Assembly: GCF_014324365.1 (NCBI RefSeq)
Contig: NZ_QEIG01000002.1
Location: 124,001-188,000 of the forward strand
Origin: Algoriphagus sp. AK58
Lineage (GTDB): Bacteria > Bacteroidota > Bacteroidia > Cytophagales > Cyclobacteriaceae
Direction of reading: 5' to 3'
Length of the DNA stretch: 64,000 nucleotides
The position numbers were made by a program, and so were the translations under genes. Under the pieces are notes generated by a model that made no database searches, was not told the origin of the DNA, and saw only the letters and a list, made by a program, of their open reading frames with translations. Numbering within the stretch: the stretch's first letter is position 1; every line of letters begins with the position of its first letter. Below, in pieces: positions 25,755-34,482 of this stretch.

Positions 25755-26981
25755 TTGAACACCAGTTCTTTCATTGCAGGTCGGTACTTTCGCAGTAAGA
25801 AAAAACGGAATTTTATTACTGTACTTTCCATCATTTCCATGGTGGGAGTGGCTATCAGCACCATGGCATTGGTTGCCGTGATGTCAGTATTCAACGGGCT
25901 GGAAGACCTGATTAGAAGCCTTTTTGCCAGCTTTGATGCAGAACTGAAAGTGGAGCCTGCCCAAGGCAAAAGCTTTGTAGTCACAGAGGACTGGCTGGAA
26001 GCCATCAAATCCCTGGAAGGGGTGGATATCGTCACGGAAGTCATCGAAGACAATGCACTGTTGGAATATCGTGGCAATCAACAGGTAGCCCGCATCAAAG
26101 GCGTTTCGGATAATTTTCTGGAGCAGGGACGGTTTTCCAAAGGATATTTTTGGGGAGATACCACCCTCGGCACCCCAATTCGTCCGGGGGCTATTTTGGG
26201 TAGGGGTGTTGGATTTTTCCTTTCAGTCAATTTGGGTGAAATCAATTCCTCACTCAAAGTGTATTATCCAAAAGCTCCCCGTACTGCGGGAAGTATTGAT
26301 CCCAATCAACTTTATTCCAGCGCACAGATTGAACCTAGAGCATTTTTTAGCATTGAGCAGAAGTTTGACAACGAATATGTCATCGTCCCGCTTGAGTTTT
26401 CCAAAAACTTGCTGAATTATGGGCAAAAGCGCACCTCTTTGGAAATCAAGGTAAAGGAGGAAGCTTCCATTTTAGAAGTTCAAAAGACTCTGAAAAGGCA
26501 TTTAGGTCCGGAGTTTTTGGTGAAAAATGCGGACGAACAGCATGCCGGACTTATCCGCACCGTCAAGCTCGAAAAACTCTTTGTTTTTCTTACACTCACC
26601 TTCATTCTTGCGATTGCCTCTTTCAACATATTTTTCTCCTTAAGCATGTTGGCCATAGAGAAAAAGAAGGACATCGCTATCCTCAAATCCATGGGCGCCA
26701 AGGACCACCTGATTAGGAGTATTTTCCTCAAACAAGGAGCGATGATTGCCTTTTCCGGGGCGATATTAGGCTTGATTTTAGGTTTTCTCTTGGTATGGGC
26801 GCAGGACTATTTCGGATTGATTTCTTTGGGAATCGCATCAGGTGTAGTGGATGCGTATCCGGTAAGGATCAACTGGATGGATTTTGCCTGGATCAGTTTG
26901 GCCGTAGTGACCATCACCTTGGCGGCATCCTGGAGACCGGCATGGATTGCCTCACAGGTGGATACCATAAAGGAACTTTGA
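25755..26981 (+). CDS. FtsX/LolE-type ABC transporter permease
   Basis: A 408-residue permease of the MacB/LolCE type: an N-terminal helix (KRNFITVLSIISMVGVAISTMALVAVMSVFNGLE), a large periplasmic domain (about 45-260), then three helices with AIEKKKDIAILKSMGA, the conserved FtsX motif, and a final helix. Such permeases release lipoproteins to LolA or export other substrates, with a separate ATPase not present here. The start is a TTG at 25755. It is co-directional with rbfA, and its stop lies two bases from the stop of the convergent TPR gene. Confidence 0.9.
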   Translation: MNTSSFIAGRYFRSKKKRNFITVLSIISMVGVAISTMALVAVMSVFNGLEDLIRSLFASFDAELKVEPAQGKSFVVTEDWLEAIKSLEGVDIVTEVIEDNALLEYRGNQQVARIKGVSDNFLEQGRFSKGYFWGDTTLGTPIRPGAILGRGVGFFLSVNLGEINSSLKVYYPKAPRTAGSIDPNQLYSSAQIEPRAFFSIEQKFDNEYVIVPLEFSKNLLNYGQKRTSLEIKVKEEASILEVQKTLKRHLGPEFLVKNADEQHAGLIRTVKLEKLFVFLTLTFILAIASFNIFFSLSMLAIEKKKDIAILKSMGAKDHLIRSIFLKQGAMIAFSGAILGLILGFLLVWAQDYFGLISLGIASGVVDAYPVRINWMDFAWISLAVVTITLAASWRPAWIASQVDTIKEL

Positions 26982-26982
26982 T

Positions 26983-28182
26983 TTAGTTTCCACCACAGAT
27001 TTTGGTCCAGGCTGTTTTTGCTTCAGCCATTCCCAACTCCATCGCCCTTTTTAAGTCAGGGCAGGCTGAAGTACCTCCTGAAAGCCGATGTAGGGTGATC
27101 CCTTTGTGATAATATCCACTGGCAAGATCCGGATCATAAAAAGTGACCAAAGTAAAATCTGCCAGGGCATTTTTAAATTCGTTCATTCGATACCGGGATT
27201 GGCCTCTGGTGAGCAGGACTTCTGTGTTTTGAGGAGCTAATTCCAAAGATTCGAAAAAGGCATTTTCCGATTCTCTGAAATTTTTTAATTCAACCCAGCA
27301 TTTACCTAAGTAATACCAAAGCTGGTAATCTTTTGGATCCAGGGATATGGCCTTCAGAAAATCTTCTTTGGCCCCCTGTGGATCCTTGTGGCTTAGCCGA
27401 TAATAACCTCGCTGTTTGAAAGTTTCGGGGTTTTCAGGAGCGCTGACGATGGCTAGGGTTAATTCCTCCAGTGCTTCTTCATCGGTATTTTGGGTTAAGA
27501 AGACTAATCGCTGACGAGACAGAAAATGGTCTGGGTTGAGTTCAAGAGCTTTTTGATAATACCATTTAGCCTCAGATTTTTCTCCCATCAGCGCCAAGGC
27601 TTTTCCTTTTTCGGAATAATAGTCCGGTTCATCCGGTTGGAAATTGATAGCCGAATCCAGATAGACTAGCGCATCCGAAAACTCCTCAAGCTGAATACTG
27701 CAAAGCCCCAAATGGTAATAGGCCTGAGCGGGATTTGGAGTCTGGGGAGTAAAAATCTGGGAGAACCCACTTCCGGTAGCCGATCTGCGATAGATCACCT
27801 GGGTGGTTTCTCCTTTAGGCAATTTCAGATAGGTCTCAAAATCTTCCTTCGCCAGTTCATAAAGATCCTGTTGGTATCTGGATCTTCCCCTCTCTAAATA
27901 GACCTCTCCATTCTCAGGATAAAACCTCAAGTAGGCGGTGAAGTCTGCATCAGCATAGGACCACTCCTTTGCCTGCATCCAAATCCTTGCCCGGTACAGG
28001 TAGATTTCTCCATCATTAGGATGATCCTTAAGCCAAGAATCCAAAAGTGCAAAAGCCAAGGCAAGGTCATTTTTTTCGTACGCCTCCAATCCGGCCTGTC
28101 TTCTTTGGCTGGCAGGAACTATCTCTTGGGCCAAGCACCAAGAAAAGGTCATCAGGAAGGTCAGAATCAATACATAGCGCAT
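26983..28182 (-). CDS. secreted tetratricopeptide-repeat protein
   Basis: A 399-residue exported protein: signal peptide at 1-18 (WCLA before QEIVP) and then at least eight TPR units spanning nearly the whole length, for example AYEKNDLALAFALLDSWLKDHPNDGEIYLYRARIW and AYYHLGLCSIQLEEFSDALVYLDSAINFQPDEPDY. TPR proteins of this size act as periplasmic scaffolds. It ends with a small cysteine pair (SACPDLKRAMELG...KICGGN), a typical end in Bacteroidota TPR proteins that could form a disulfide. No catalytic motif. Confidence 0.85.
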   Translation of the reverse strand: MRYVLILTFLMTFSWCLAQEIVPASQRRQAGLEAYEKNDLALAFALLDSWLKDHPNDGEIYLYRARIWMQAKEWSYADADFTAYLRFYPENGEVYLERGRSRYQQDLYELAKEDFETYLKLPKGETTQVIYRRSATGSGFSQIFTPQTPNPAQAYYHLGLCSIQLEEFSDALVYLDSAINFQPDEPDYYSEKGKALALMGEKSEAKWYYQKALELNPDHFLSRQRLVFLTQNTDEEALEELTLAIVSAPENPETFKQRGYYRLSHKDPQGAKEDFLKAISLDPKDYQLWYYLGKCWVELKNFRESENAFFESLELAPQNTEVLLTRGQSRYRMNEFKNALADFTLVTFYDPDLASGYYHKGITLHRLSGGTSACPDLKRAMELGMAEAKTAWTKICGGN

Positions 28183-28419
28183 TGCCTAATAGTCGAATTA
28201 ATTTTTTTCTCTTTAGAGAAAATCTGATCTCACTTTCAACAGATTTTCAGGGGTTTTTGATTTCAATTCACCTTTTGAAGCGAGTTTTTTGAATTAATCG
28301 TTCAGGTTGAGACCAAAAAATCCACAAATCTCTCGGATTCACCAAAAAAAACTGATCAGATGATCAATAGAGGCACGTTTATTGAATTTCTGAAAGTAAA
28401 AACCGAATCCAATCGCCCT

Positions 28420-29019
28420 ATGATCAAAAAATTACCCCTGATATTCCTGATGGTTTTGTGTTTTTACCAAAACGTTTCTTTTGCCCAGGACAGCACTTCT
28501 ACGCAAAACTCCCTCAATTCCGGTACGATCTCGAGCCAGTTTGAATACATCTACAGAGTTTCCAATAATTTTCAGGAGTATGAAGTAGTGAAGAAGTCCA
28601 ACTTGGAAAAACTGAAAGCCAATATTTTGGATTCTTTAAGAGTGCTCCGCAAAGAGGTGTTGGATCTGAAAACCCAACAAGCTGCTTGGCCGGATTCCAT
28701 ATTAGCCATCTCCCAACAATTGGAGAAAGCCATACAGGAAAAAGAAGAAGCGATAGTAGAGAAGGACAGCTTTTCATTTTTGGGGATGCCCATTCAAAAA
28801 GCGGTTTACTCTTCCATGATGTGGATGCTGGTGGCGGGTTTAGGTGCGGCCATGGCCTTTTTCTCCGTCCAATACTTTAGAAGTTTTGGAAGAATCAAAA
28901 AAGCTCAGAAAGACCTGGAAGATGTGCAGGAGGAGTTTGACCTACACCGAAGAAACACCTTGGAGAGGGAAAGAAAACTAAAGCGCGAACTGATTGATGC
29001 CCAGATGAGAAAAAATTGA
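28420..29019 (+). CDS. coiled-coil membrane protein (family often misnamed tRNA (guanine-N1)-methyltransferase)
   Basis: A 199-residue exported/membrane protein with a signal peptide (1-23, FAQD), a coiled-coil at about 60-125, one transmembrane helix near 140-160 (MMWMLVAGLGAAMAFFSVQYF) and a charged cytoplasmic coiled-coil tail (KKAQKDLEDVQEEFDLHRRNTLERERKLKRELIDAQ). I recognise this layout (FEYIYR..SNNFQEYEVVKKSNLEKLKANILDSL) as a Bacteroidota family that databases often label tRNA (guanine-N1)-methyltransferase, although no SAM-binding or TrmD-like motif is present. Function unknown; an envelope structural role is likely. The ORF is open from 28360 but the signal peptide fixes the ATG at 28420. 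Confidence 0.8.
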   Translation: MIKKLPLIFLMVLCFYQNVSFAQDSTSTQNSLNSGTISSQFEYIYRVSNNFQEYEVVKKSNLEKLKANILDSLRVLRKEVLDLKTQQAAWPDSILAISQQLEKAIQEKEEAIVEKDSFSFLGMPIQKAVYSSMMWMLVAGLGAAMAFFSVQYFRSFGRIKKAQKDLEDVQEEFDLHRRNTLERERKLKRELIDAQMRKN

Positions 29020-29024
29020 AGTTA

Positions 29025-29057
29025 GGCCGGAATAAATCTCCGGCTTTATTTTTTTAA
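29025..29057 (+). terminator. terminator after the coiled-coil protein gene
   Basis: GCCGGA and TCCGGC pair around ATAAATC, followed by TTTATTTTTTT. Confidence 0.88.
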
Positions 29058-29066
29058 TATTCCGAC

Positions 29067-30188
29067 ATGGAAAACCAGACTTTTGATGTGGCTGTAATCG
29101 GCTTGGGAGCTGTAGGAACTGCCACCCTTTATCAGCTCAGTAAAACCGGTGCAAAGGTTCTTGGTATTGATCGCTTTGCACCTCCCCATATCTTAGGTTC
29201 CAGTCATGGGGAGACTCGAATCACTCGCTTGGCAGTAGGTGAAGGAGAGGAATATGTTGCTTTAGCCAAACGATCCCATGAAATCTGGGAAGAAATAGAA
29301 TCCATTTCGGGTCAGCAAATCAAAACCCGAACAGGGGGTCTTCTGATCGATTCTGGAGTGGTACCCTGGTCCAAGCATGGCTCGGAGGGGTTCTGGGACC
29401 GTACTGTCCGATTTGCTCATAATCAAGGAATTGAGTACCGCATTCCAACCTTGGAAGAGGTAGAAGAGTGTTTTCCTGCTTTTGAGATTCCAGCTACGGG
29501 GAAGGTCTATCAGGAAAAGGAGGCAGGATTTTTAAGACCCGAATTAGCCATCCAGACCCAATTGGCTTTAGCGCAACAAAATGGGGCCGAAATTTGGACT
29601 CATTCACCCGTGCTTTCGATCAAAGAGGAGGGGGATTCTTTTCTGCTTGAATTGGAAAACAGGTCTGTTAAGGCCAAAAAGATAGTTTTGGCAACAGGAG
29701 GATGGATCAAAGATTTTCTTTCTCCTGAAGAAAAAAGCAAATTTAAAATCTGCCGTCAGGTTTTGCATTGGCTTGAAATCGAACCCGGAGTGACTGACTG
29801 GACCAGATATCCGGTCTGGATGTGGGGGTTTGGTCCACATCCTGAGGATTTCATCTATGGTTTTCCATCCTTGGATGGCTTGACGGTCAAAATGGCTTCC
29901 GAATCATTTGTGGAGGTAGAGCATCCGGATCGGTTGGTACGTGAGGTAAGTGCGGAAGAGCAAGAAATGTTTTGGGAGGCTAAAGTAGAAGGCAAGGTCA
30001 AAGGCTTAAAAAAAAGCTTTGTGAAGTCTTCGGTTTGCTTTTACACCGTGACGGAGGATGCCCGATTTGTACTAGAGCCTATGCGGGGGAATCCTAATTT
30101 TCTTTGGGTTTCTGCCTGTTCCGGGCATGGATTTAAGCATTCTGCAGCTCTTGGAGAGGTTTTGTCCAGAAAAATATTGGGTTTATAA
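29067..30188 (+). CDS. solA: FAD-dependent N-methyl amino-acid oxidase (SolA/monomeric sarcosine oxidase family)
   Basis: A 373-residue flavoprotein that oxidatively demethylates an N-methyl amino acid (sarcosine, N-methyltryptophan or similar), releasing formaldehyde and H2O2. The FAD-binding Rossmann fold is VAVIGLGAVGTATLYQLSKTG (8-28), followed by the family block GSSHGETRITRLA. The covalent-flavin cysteine is Cys324 in SSVCFYTVTEDARFVLEP, matching the K-x-C-x-Y-T-x-x-x-D-x-x-F motif of the family. The C-terminal SACSGHGFKHSAALGE is the second FAD contact. Which substrate it prefers is not decidable; gene symbol is for the family. Confidence 0.88.
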   Translation: MENQTFDVAVIGLGAVGTATLYQLSKTGAKVLGIDRFAPPHILGSSHGETRITRLAVGEGEEYVALAKRSHEIWEEIESISGQQIKTRTGGLLIDSGVVPWSKHGSEGFWDRTVRFAHNQGIEYRIPTLEEVEECFPAFEIPATGKVYQEKEAGFLRPELAIQTQLALAQQNGAEIWTHSPVLSIKEEGDSFLLELENRSVKAKKIVLATGGWIKDFLSPEEKSKFKICRQVLHWLEIEPGVTDWTRYPVWMWGFGPHPEDFIYGFPSLDGLTVKMASESFVEVEHPDRLVREVSAEEQEMFWEAKVEGKVKGLKKSFVKSSVCFYTVTEDARFVLEPMRGNPNFLWVSACSGHGFKHSAALGEVLSRKILGL

Positions 30189-30243
30189 GCCTTCCTTGCA
30201 GCATCGATCCTGGGCTTTTTTATCATTTACGCCTTGAAAATCC

Positions 30244-30251
30244 TACTTTTG
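30244..30251 (+). promoter_or_regulatory. candidate -7 element of the ABC exporter gene
   Basis: TACTTTTG is an exact TAnnTTTG match ending 23 bases before the ATG at 30275. The -33 side is not clear. Confidence 0.4.
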
Positions 30252-30274
30252 CCAACCTAATACCTCACTATCAA

Positions 30275-32062
30275 ATGGCCAAAAAACGCGGAACTGCTCT
30301 GGAGCCTGAAGAAAAGCGGAAGTTGAACAAGCAGAATCTGAGCAAATTGGGAGGGATCTTTCGGTTTCTGATGCCTTATCGTTGGGCATTTTTTTCCGGA
30401 TTGGTATTCCTGCTTTTTTCCTCTCTTACCTTATTGACTTTCCCCTTTGTGGCGGGCAAGCTGATCGATACCGCACAGGGTTCTGAATGGATTGTCAGTG
30501 ATGTCAATTCCATTGCGTTGATTTTGATCGGTATTTTGGCTATCCAAAGTGTGTTTTCCTTTTTTAGGGTATGGCTTTTTGCCTTGGTTTCGGAGCGCTC
30601 GATGCGGGATATCCGGATGTCGCTGTATGCACGTTTGGTAAGGCTCCCTATGACTTTTTTCGACAAAAGAAGAACGGGGGAATTGATCAGCCGGATCACG
30701 GCAGACGTGAATCAGCTTCAAGACACCTTTTCTACCACCTTGGCAGAGCTATTCAGACAGGTCGTCACGTTGGTTGCCGGTGTTGCCTTTCTCCTTTTCA
30801 ATACGCCCAAGCTTACGCTCTTCATGTTGGGTACTTTTCCGGTGCTTGTACTCTTTGCGATGGTGTTTGGGAAATTTATCCGAAGGCTTTCCAAGAAGAC
30901 TCAAGACGAACTTGCAGCGGCTAATGTGATTGTGGAGGAAACTCTTCAATCCATCAGTACAGTGAAGTCATTCGTGGGAGAAGCCTACGAGTCTTCGAGG
31001 TATGGAAAAGGCCTCAATAAAGTAGTGGGTGTGGCACTGACGACCGCCAAGTTCCGAGGAGCCTTTATTTCATTTATCATCTTTGCGCTTTTTGGAGGAA
31101 TTGTTGGGGTGATGTGGTACGGGGCTAGCCTGGTATCTTCCGGAGAAATGAGTGTGGGAGAGTTGGTGTCTTTCGTCCTTTATACCACATTTATTGGAGG
31201 ATCCATTGCGGGATTGGGGGATATTTACAGCCAGTTGCAAAAGGCCATAGGAAGCTCTGAGCGTGTTTTGGAGATTTTGGAAGAAGATGCCGAATCCGAG
31301 ACTGGCATGACTTCCTCTTCTTTCAAGGGAGAAATTCAGTTTGATCAGGTCAGATTCCGGTATCCAACCCGTCCCGAGGTGGAGGTGTTGAAAGAGGTTT
31401 CTTTTCATATTAGTCCAGGAGAAAAAGTTGCCCTGGCAGGTCATTCTGGAGCTGGTAAGTCCACCATTATCCAGCTTCTTTCCCGATTTTACGAGGTGGA
31501 AAGAGGAGCAATTCTGGTCGATGGACGCGATGTGAAAGATTGGGATTTGAAAGCCCTGAGAAGTAAAATCGGAATTGTTCCTCAGGAGGTGTTGCTCTTT
31601 GGAGGTTCGATCCGTGAGAATATTGCTTATGCCAAGCCGGATGCGAGTGAGGAGGAAATCATTCTTGCCGCCAGAAAAGCCAATGCCTGGCAGTTTATTT
31701 CTAAGTTTCCTGAAGGATTGGACACCTTGGTGGGTGAGCGAGGTGTAAAGCTTTCCGGTGGTCAGCGTCAGCGTGTCGCGATTGCCCGGGCCATATTGAA
31801 AGATCCGGCAATTTTGATTTTGGATGAAGCTACTTCTTCACTCGATGCAGAGTCCGAGTCTTTGGTACAGGAGGCATTGGATGAATTGATGAAAGGCAGA
31901 ACCACGTTGATCATCGCTCACCGCCTGGCTACGATCCGGAAGGTAGATCGGATCTATGTGCTCAGCGAGGGTAAGATCGTCGAGCAGGGCAATCACTTGG
32001 AGCTTTTAAAAGACCCAACTGGCTTTTATTCCAATCTGGTACGCTTGCAGTTTGCGGATTAA
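30275..32062 (+). CDS. ABC transporter, fused permease and ATPase (MsbA/LmrA-like exporter)
   Basis: A 595-residue type IV exporter half-transporter that acts as a homodimer. Six transmembrane helices lie at about 30-310, followed by the nucleotide-binding domain. Walker A is GHSGAGKST (about 390), the Q-loop is in IVPQEVLLF, the signature is LSGGQRQRVA (about 493), Walker B is ILILDEATSSLD, and the H-loop is in IIAHRLATIRK. Substrates of this class include lipid A, lipids and drugs; the neighbours (methyltransferase, sugar transferase) suggest envelope material, but this is inference. It shares its stop codon with the convergent methyltransferase gene. Confidence 0.95.
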   Translation: MAKKRGTALEPEEKRKLNKQNLSKLGGIFRFLMPYRWAFFSGLVFLLFSSLTLLTFPFVAGKLIDTAQGSEWIVSDVNSIALILIGILAIQSVFSFFRVWLFALVSERSMRDIRMSLYARLVRLPMTFFDKRRTGELISRITADVNQLQDTFSTTLAELFRQVVTLVAGVAFLLFNTPKLTLFMLGTFPVLVLFAMVFGKFIRRLSKKTQDELAAANVIVEETLQSISTVKSFVGEAYESSRYGKGLNKVVGVALTTAKFRGAFISFIIFALFGGIVGVMWYGASLVSSGEMSVGELVSFVLYTTFIGGSIAGLGDIYSQLQKAIGSSERVLEILEEDAESETGMTSSSFKGEIQFDQVRFRYPTRPEVEVLKEVSFHISPGEKVALAGHSGAGKSTIIQLLSRFYEVERGAILVDGRDVKDWDLKALRSKIGIVPQEVLLFGGSIRENIAYAKPDASEEEIILAARKANAWQFISKFPEGLDTLVGERGVKLSGGQRQRVAIARAILKDPAILILDEATSSLDAESESLVQEALDELMKGRTTLIIAHRLATIRKVDRIYVLSEGKIVEQGNHLELLKDPTGFYSNLVRLQFAD

Positions 32063-32730
32063 CGCAGGTTGTGGGCAGTGAGGGATTTGGTAAGGCCCAG
32101 TGCTTTTTCTTTCAGGATTTTTGCCCCAGGGAAAAGCAGCCTCATTTCTTTCTCATTGAGCAGTCGGATTTCCTCCAAATATTGCCGCGCAGCTTTTTCT
32201 TCCCATCGCTTCAATCGGCTTAGCCGGGTTTTGGTCAGAAGAAGAAAAACCAGGCTTTTTGGAAGAAATTGGGCAAAGGGAAGCGCATAATGTGCTTCTA
32301 TCGGGAAAAATTTATTGGGAGTTTGAATAAAATATTTTCTTCCTACGCGCTGGATTTCTGCTGCCATTTTTTGCTGGTTTTCCAGCGTATACAGATGCTC
32401 TATGACCGAATTGGAAAAGATCAGATCAAAGCTCTTATCTGAAAATTCCCTCATATCGGTGGCATTTCCCAGTAGTGAATGGATATGAGGATGCGTAGTT
32501 TTTTCCAGGTGAAGGTTTAGTAGTGTAATTCTTACTCCAGGGATAGAGGGAATTTGACTGTTTTTCCAGAAGTAATCTGTTCCACCCACATCCAGAATCC
32601 GAATTTCTTTTTCAGGGTTAAAATTTCGGAAAAACAGCTTCTCAAATTTTTTGAGTCTTTTTGCTCTAAATTTTGCTCCGAGTGAATTTGGGTTATCCGA
32701 AGAAGAAAAAAGTTCGTAAATAAATTTCAT
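32059..32730 (-). CDS. class I SAM-dependent methyltransferase
   Basis: A 223-residue cytoplasmic protein with a Rossmann-type methyltransferase core: motif I IRILDVGGTDYF (about 42-53), acidic motif II in ITLLNLHLEK, then SFDLIFSNSVIEHL (post-motif acidic/hydrophobic block) as in the Methyltransf_11 family. The C-terminal part (about 140-223) is basic and helical. The target is unknown; the adjacent sugar transferase gene suggests modification of a surface glycan, which is only context. It starts near a TAnnTTTG element and overlaps the ABC exporter end by the shared TTAA. Confidence 0.85.
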   Translation of the reverse strand: MKFIYELFSSSDNPNSLGAKFRAKRLKKFEKLFFRNFNPEKEIRILDVGGTDYFWKNSQIPSIPGVRITLLNLHLEKTTHPHIHSLLGNATDMREFSDKSFDLIFSNSVIEHLYTLENQQKMAAEIQRVGRKYFIQTPNKFFPIEAHYALPFAQFLPKSLVFLLLTKTRLSRLKRWEEKAARQYLEEIRLLNEKEMRLLFPGAKILKEKALGLTKSLTAHNLR

Positions 32731-32767
32731 GAAAGATGGTGTCCGATCGAGGTGTTATAAATAAATC

Positions 32768-32775
32768 CAAAAGTA
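32768..32775 (-). promoter_or_regulatory. candidate -7 element of the methyltransferase gene
   Basis: TACTTTTG on the minus strand (32775 to 32768) exactly matches TAnnTTTG, about 37 bases upstream of the ATG at 32730. Confidence 0.4.
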
Positions 32776-32885
32776 CTAATGGTTGAGAATTTCTTTCTTA
32801 ATTTTATCGCGCAATTCTGTTTGGGAATTTCTGATTTGTCGGGTTTTTGCTTTGACCAGAAAGGTTCTAGTACTTGCAAATTTTT

Positions 32886-34256
32886 ATGAAGAGAAGATTT
32901 GATACTTATTTCCCTTGGCTGTTTACATCCAGCGATTTTTTAGCGTCCCTGTTGTCTTTGGGTGTGGCCGATTTGGCCATGCAGAGACTGGGTGTGTTTG
33001 ATGGAGTGGAGTTTTCAGCTTTTTTGCCGCTAGGTATACTTTGGTTATTGATCTCTTCGCTCAGAAAAGACTATAAAATAGGTCGTACCGATGAATACGA
33101 TCAAACTTTAAAAAGTCTGGCGCTGACACTGTTATGGTTTTTGGGTGCGACAGCGATTCTGTGGACACCCCTCCAAACAGGAACCTACCGCTGGATTCAG
33201 ATTGTTTGCCTTGGCCTCACGTTGGGGATTTTGATGGGTATTTTCCGTGTGGGGGTCCACATGATGCTCCGTCGGTATCGGGCAAAAGGAAATAACTACC
33301 GCAATGCGGTAATCCTTGGTAAAGGTGGCACCAGTCCCAAGCTGGCCGATGTATTCAGGATCAGAAAGGATTTTGGAATCAATTTTCTTGGCTACTTTGA
33401 TGATCAGGCAGACTGCCATCAGACAAGAGGAGGAATAGGGGCTTTTTTTGAGGAAGCGCCCAAATTAGACTTGGACCTCATTTATATTCATGAGCAGCTG
33501 GACTCCAACTTGGTCAAGCGGATCATCAACTATGCCGATGAGCATTACATCAAAGTGAAAATGATTCCCGGAAGGAGTCTTCAACTGGAGAAGAACCTCT
33601 CATTTTCCCGTTATGGTGATTTTTTTGTCATCAATGTCAATGAAATACCACTGGATAATCCGGTTAACAGTATTGCAAAACGTCTTTTTGATGTGGTATT
33701 TGCGGGTTTGGTTACCGTATTTGTTTTATCATGGCTGATTCCTTTGGTGGGCATTCTGATCAAGTTAGAATCCAAAGGACCTGTATTTTTCATCCAAAAA
33801 AGGAATGGGATCAATAATCGGGTTTTCAATTGTCTCAAGTTCAGATCCATGACTCCCAATGATTATGCAGACACGCTTCAGGCTACTAAAAATGATCCGA
33901 GAGTGACCCGAATTGGGGCATTTTTGAGAAACTCTTCACTAGATGAAATGCCACAGTTTCTCAATGTGCTTATGGGTGATATGTCTATCGTGGGGCCCCG
34001 GCCTCATACTATCCCGATGAATGAGACCTTCAAAACCCAAATCGAACGGTATAATTCCAGACATAAAATCAAACCTGGAATCACTGGACTGGCACAGGTA
34101 AGAGGATATCGAGGAGAAATTGAGAATCCATATCAAATCCGGTCACGAGTTAGGCTGGACTATTTTTACATCAACAACTGGTCTTTCCTGCTGGATATGG
34201 AGATCATGATCAAGACGGTTTACGAATTGGTCTTTAATCGGGAGAATGCCTATTAA
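32886..34256 (+). CDS. polyprenyl-phosphate sugar phosphotransferase (bacterial sugar transferase)
   Basis: A 456-residue WbaP/WcaJ-type initiating glycosylphosphotransferase that transfers a sugar-1-phosphate from a nucleotide sugar to undecaprenyl phosphate, starting exopolysaccharide or O-antigen assembly. The N-terminal half has four to five hydrophobic helices and a CoA-binding-like Rossmann region. The catalytic half begins KRLFDVVFAGLVTV and has GPVFFIQKRNG, FNCLKFRSM, RIGAFLRNSSLDEMPQFLNVLMGDMSIVGPRP and KPGITGLAQVRGYRGE, all family hallmarks. An in-frame TTG at 32874 is a weaker start. No further polysaccharide genes follow, so this may serve a distant cluster. Confidence 0.94.
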   Translation: MKRRFDTYFPWLFTSSDFLASLLSLGVADLAMQRLGVFDGVEFSAFLPLGILWLLISSLRKDYKIGRTDEYDQTLKSLALTLLWFLGATAILWTPLQTGTYRWIQIVCLGLTLGILMGIFRVGVHMMLRRYRAKGNNYRNAVILGKGGTSPKLADVFRIRKDFGINFLGYFDDQADCHQTRGGIGAFFEEAPKLDLDLIYIHEQLDSNLVKRIINYADEHYIKVKMIPGRSLQLEKNLSFSRYGDFFVINVNEIPLDNPVNSIAKRLFDVVFAGLVTVFVLSWLIPLVGILIKLESKGPVFFIQKRNGINNRVFNCLKFRSMTPNDYADTLQATKNDPRVTRIGAFLRNSSLDEMPQFLNVLMGDMSIVGPRPHTIPMNETFKTQIERYNSRHKIKPGITGLAQVRGYRGEIENPYQIRSRVRLDYFYINNWSFLLDMEIMIKTVYELVFNRENAY

Positions 34257-34325
34257 ATGCTTGTTAATTAATTTGATTTACGCTTTTCTGCCAGTGGACG
34301 AAGATTAATCTGAATTTGGGCTGGG

Positions 34326-34346
34326 AGACCGATGACGGAAGACCGA
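34326..34346. repeat. degenerate 7-base tandem repeat
   Basis: Three consecutive 7-mers read AGACCGA, TGACGGA, AGACCGA, in the spacer after the sugar transferase gene. A minor feature, possibly a decayed repeat. Confidence 0.35.
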
Positions 34347-34417
34347 AGAATTCAAAAATTTAGGACTTACTTTTTAATCTCAGACAATTAAGTACACCAT
34401 CCTTTGTTCTTTTGTTC

Positions 34418-34449
34418 CAAAAAAAACCCTCCTGAAACTTCAAGAGGGC
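34418..34449 (-). terminator. terminator of the universal stress protein gene
   Basis: CCCTC (34427-34431) pairs with GAGGG (34444-34448), with further partial pairing in the loop. Read on the minus strand it follows the stop at 34483 and leads into a run of nine T. Confidence 0.82.
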
Positions 34450-34482
34450 TTTAAGGTTGGGGGGATATGCAATTTGGTCGAC

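Noticed and set aside
28420..29019. tRNA (guanine-N1)-methyltransferase
   Set aside because: The protein has a signal peptide, membrane helix and coiled coils, and lacks any SAM-binding or TrmD motif.
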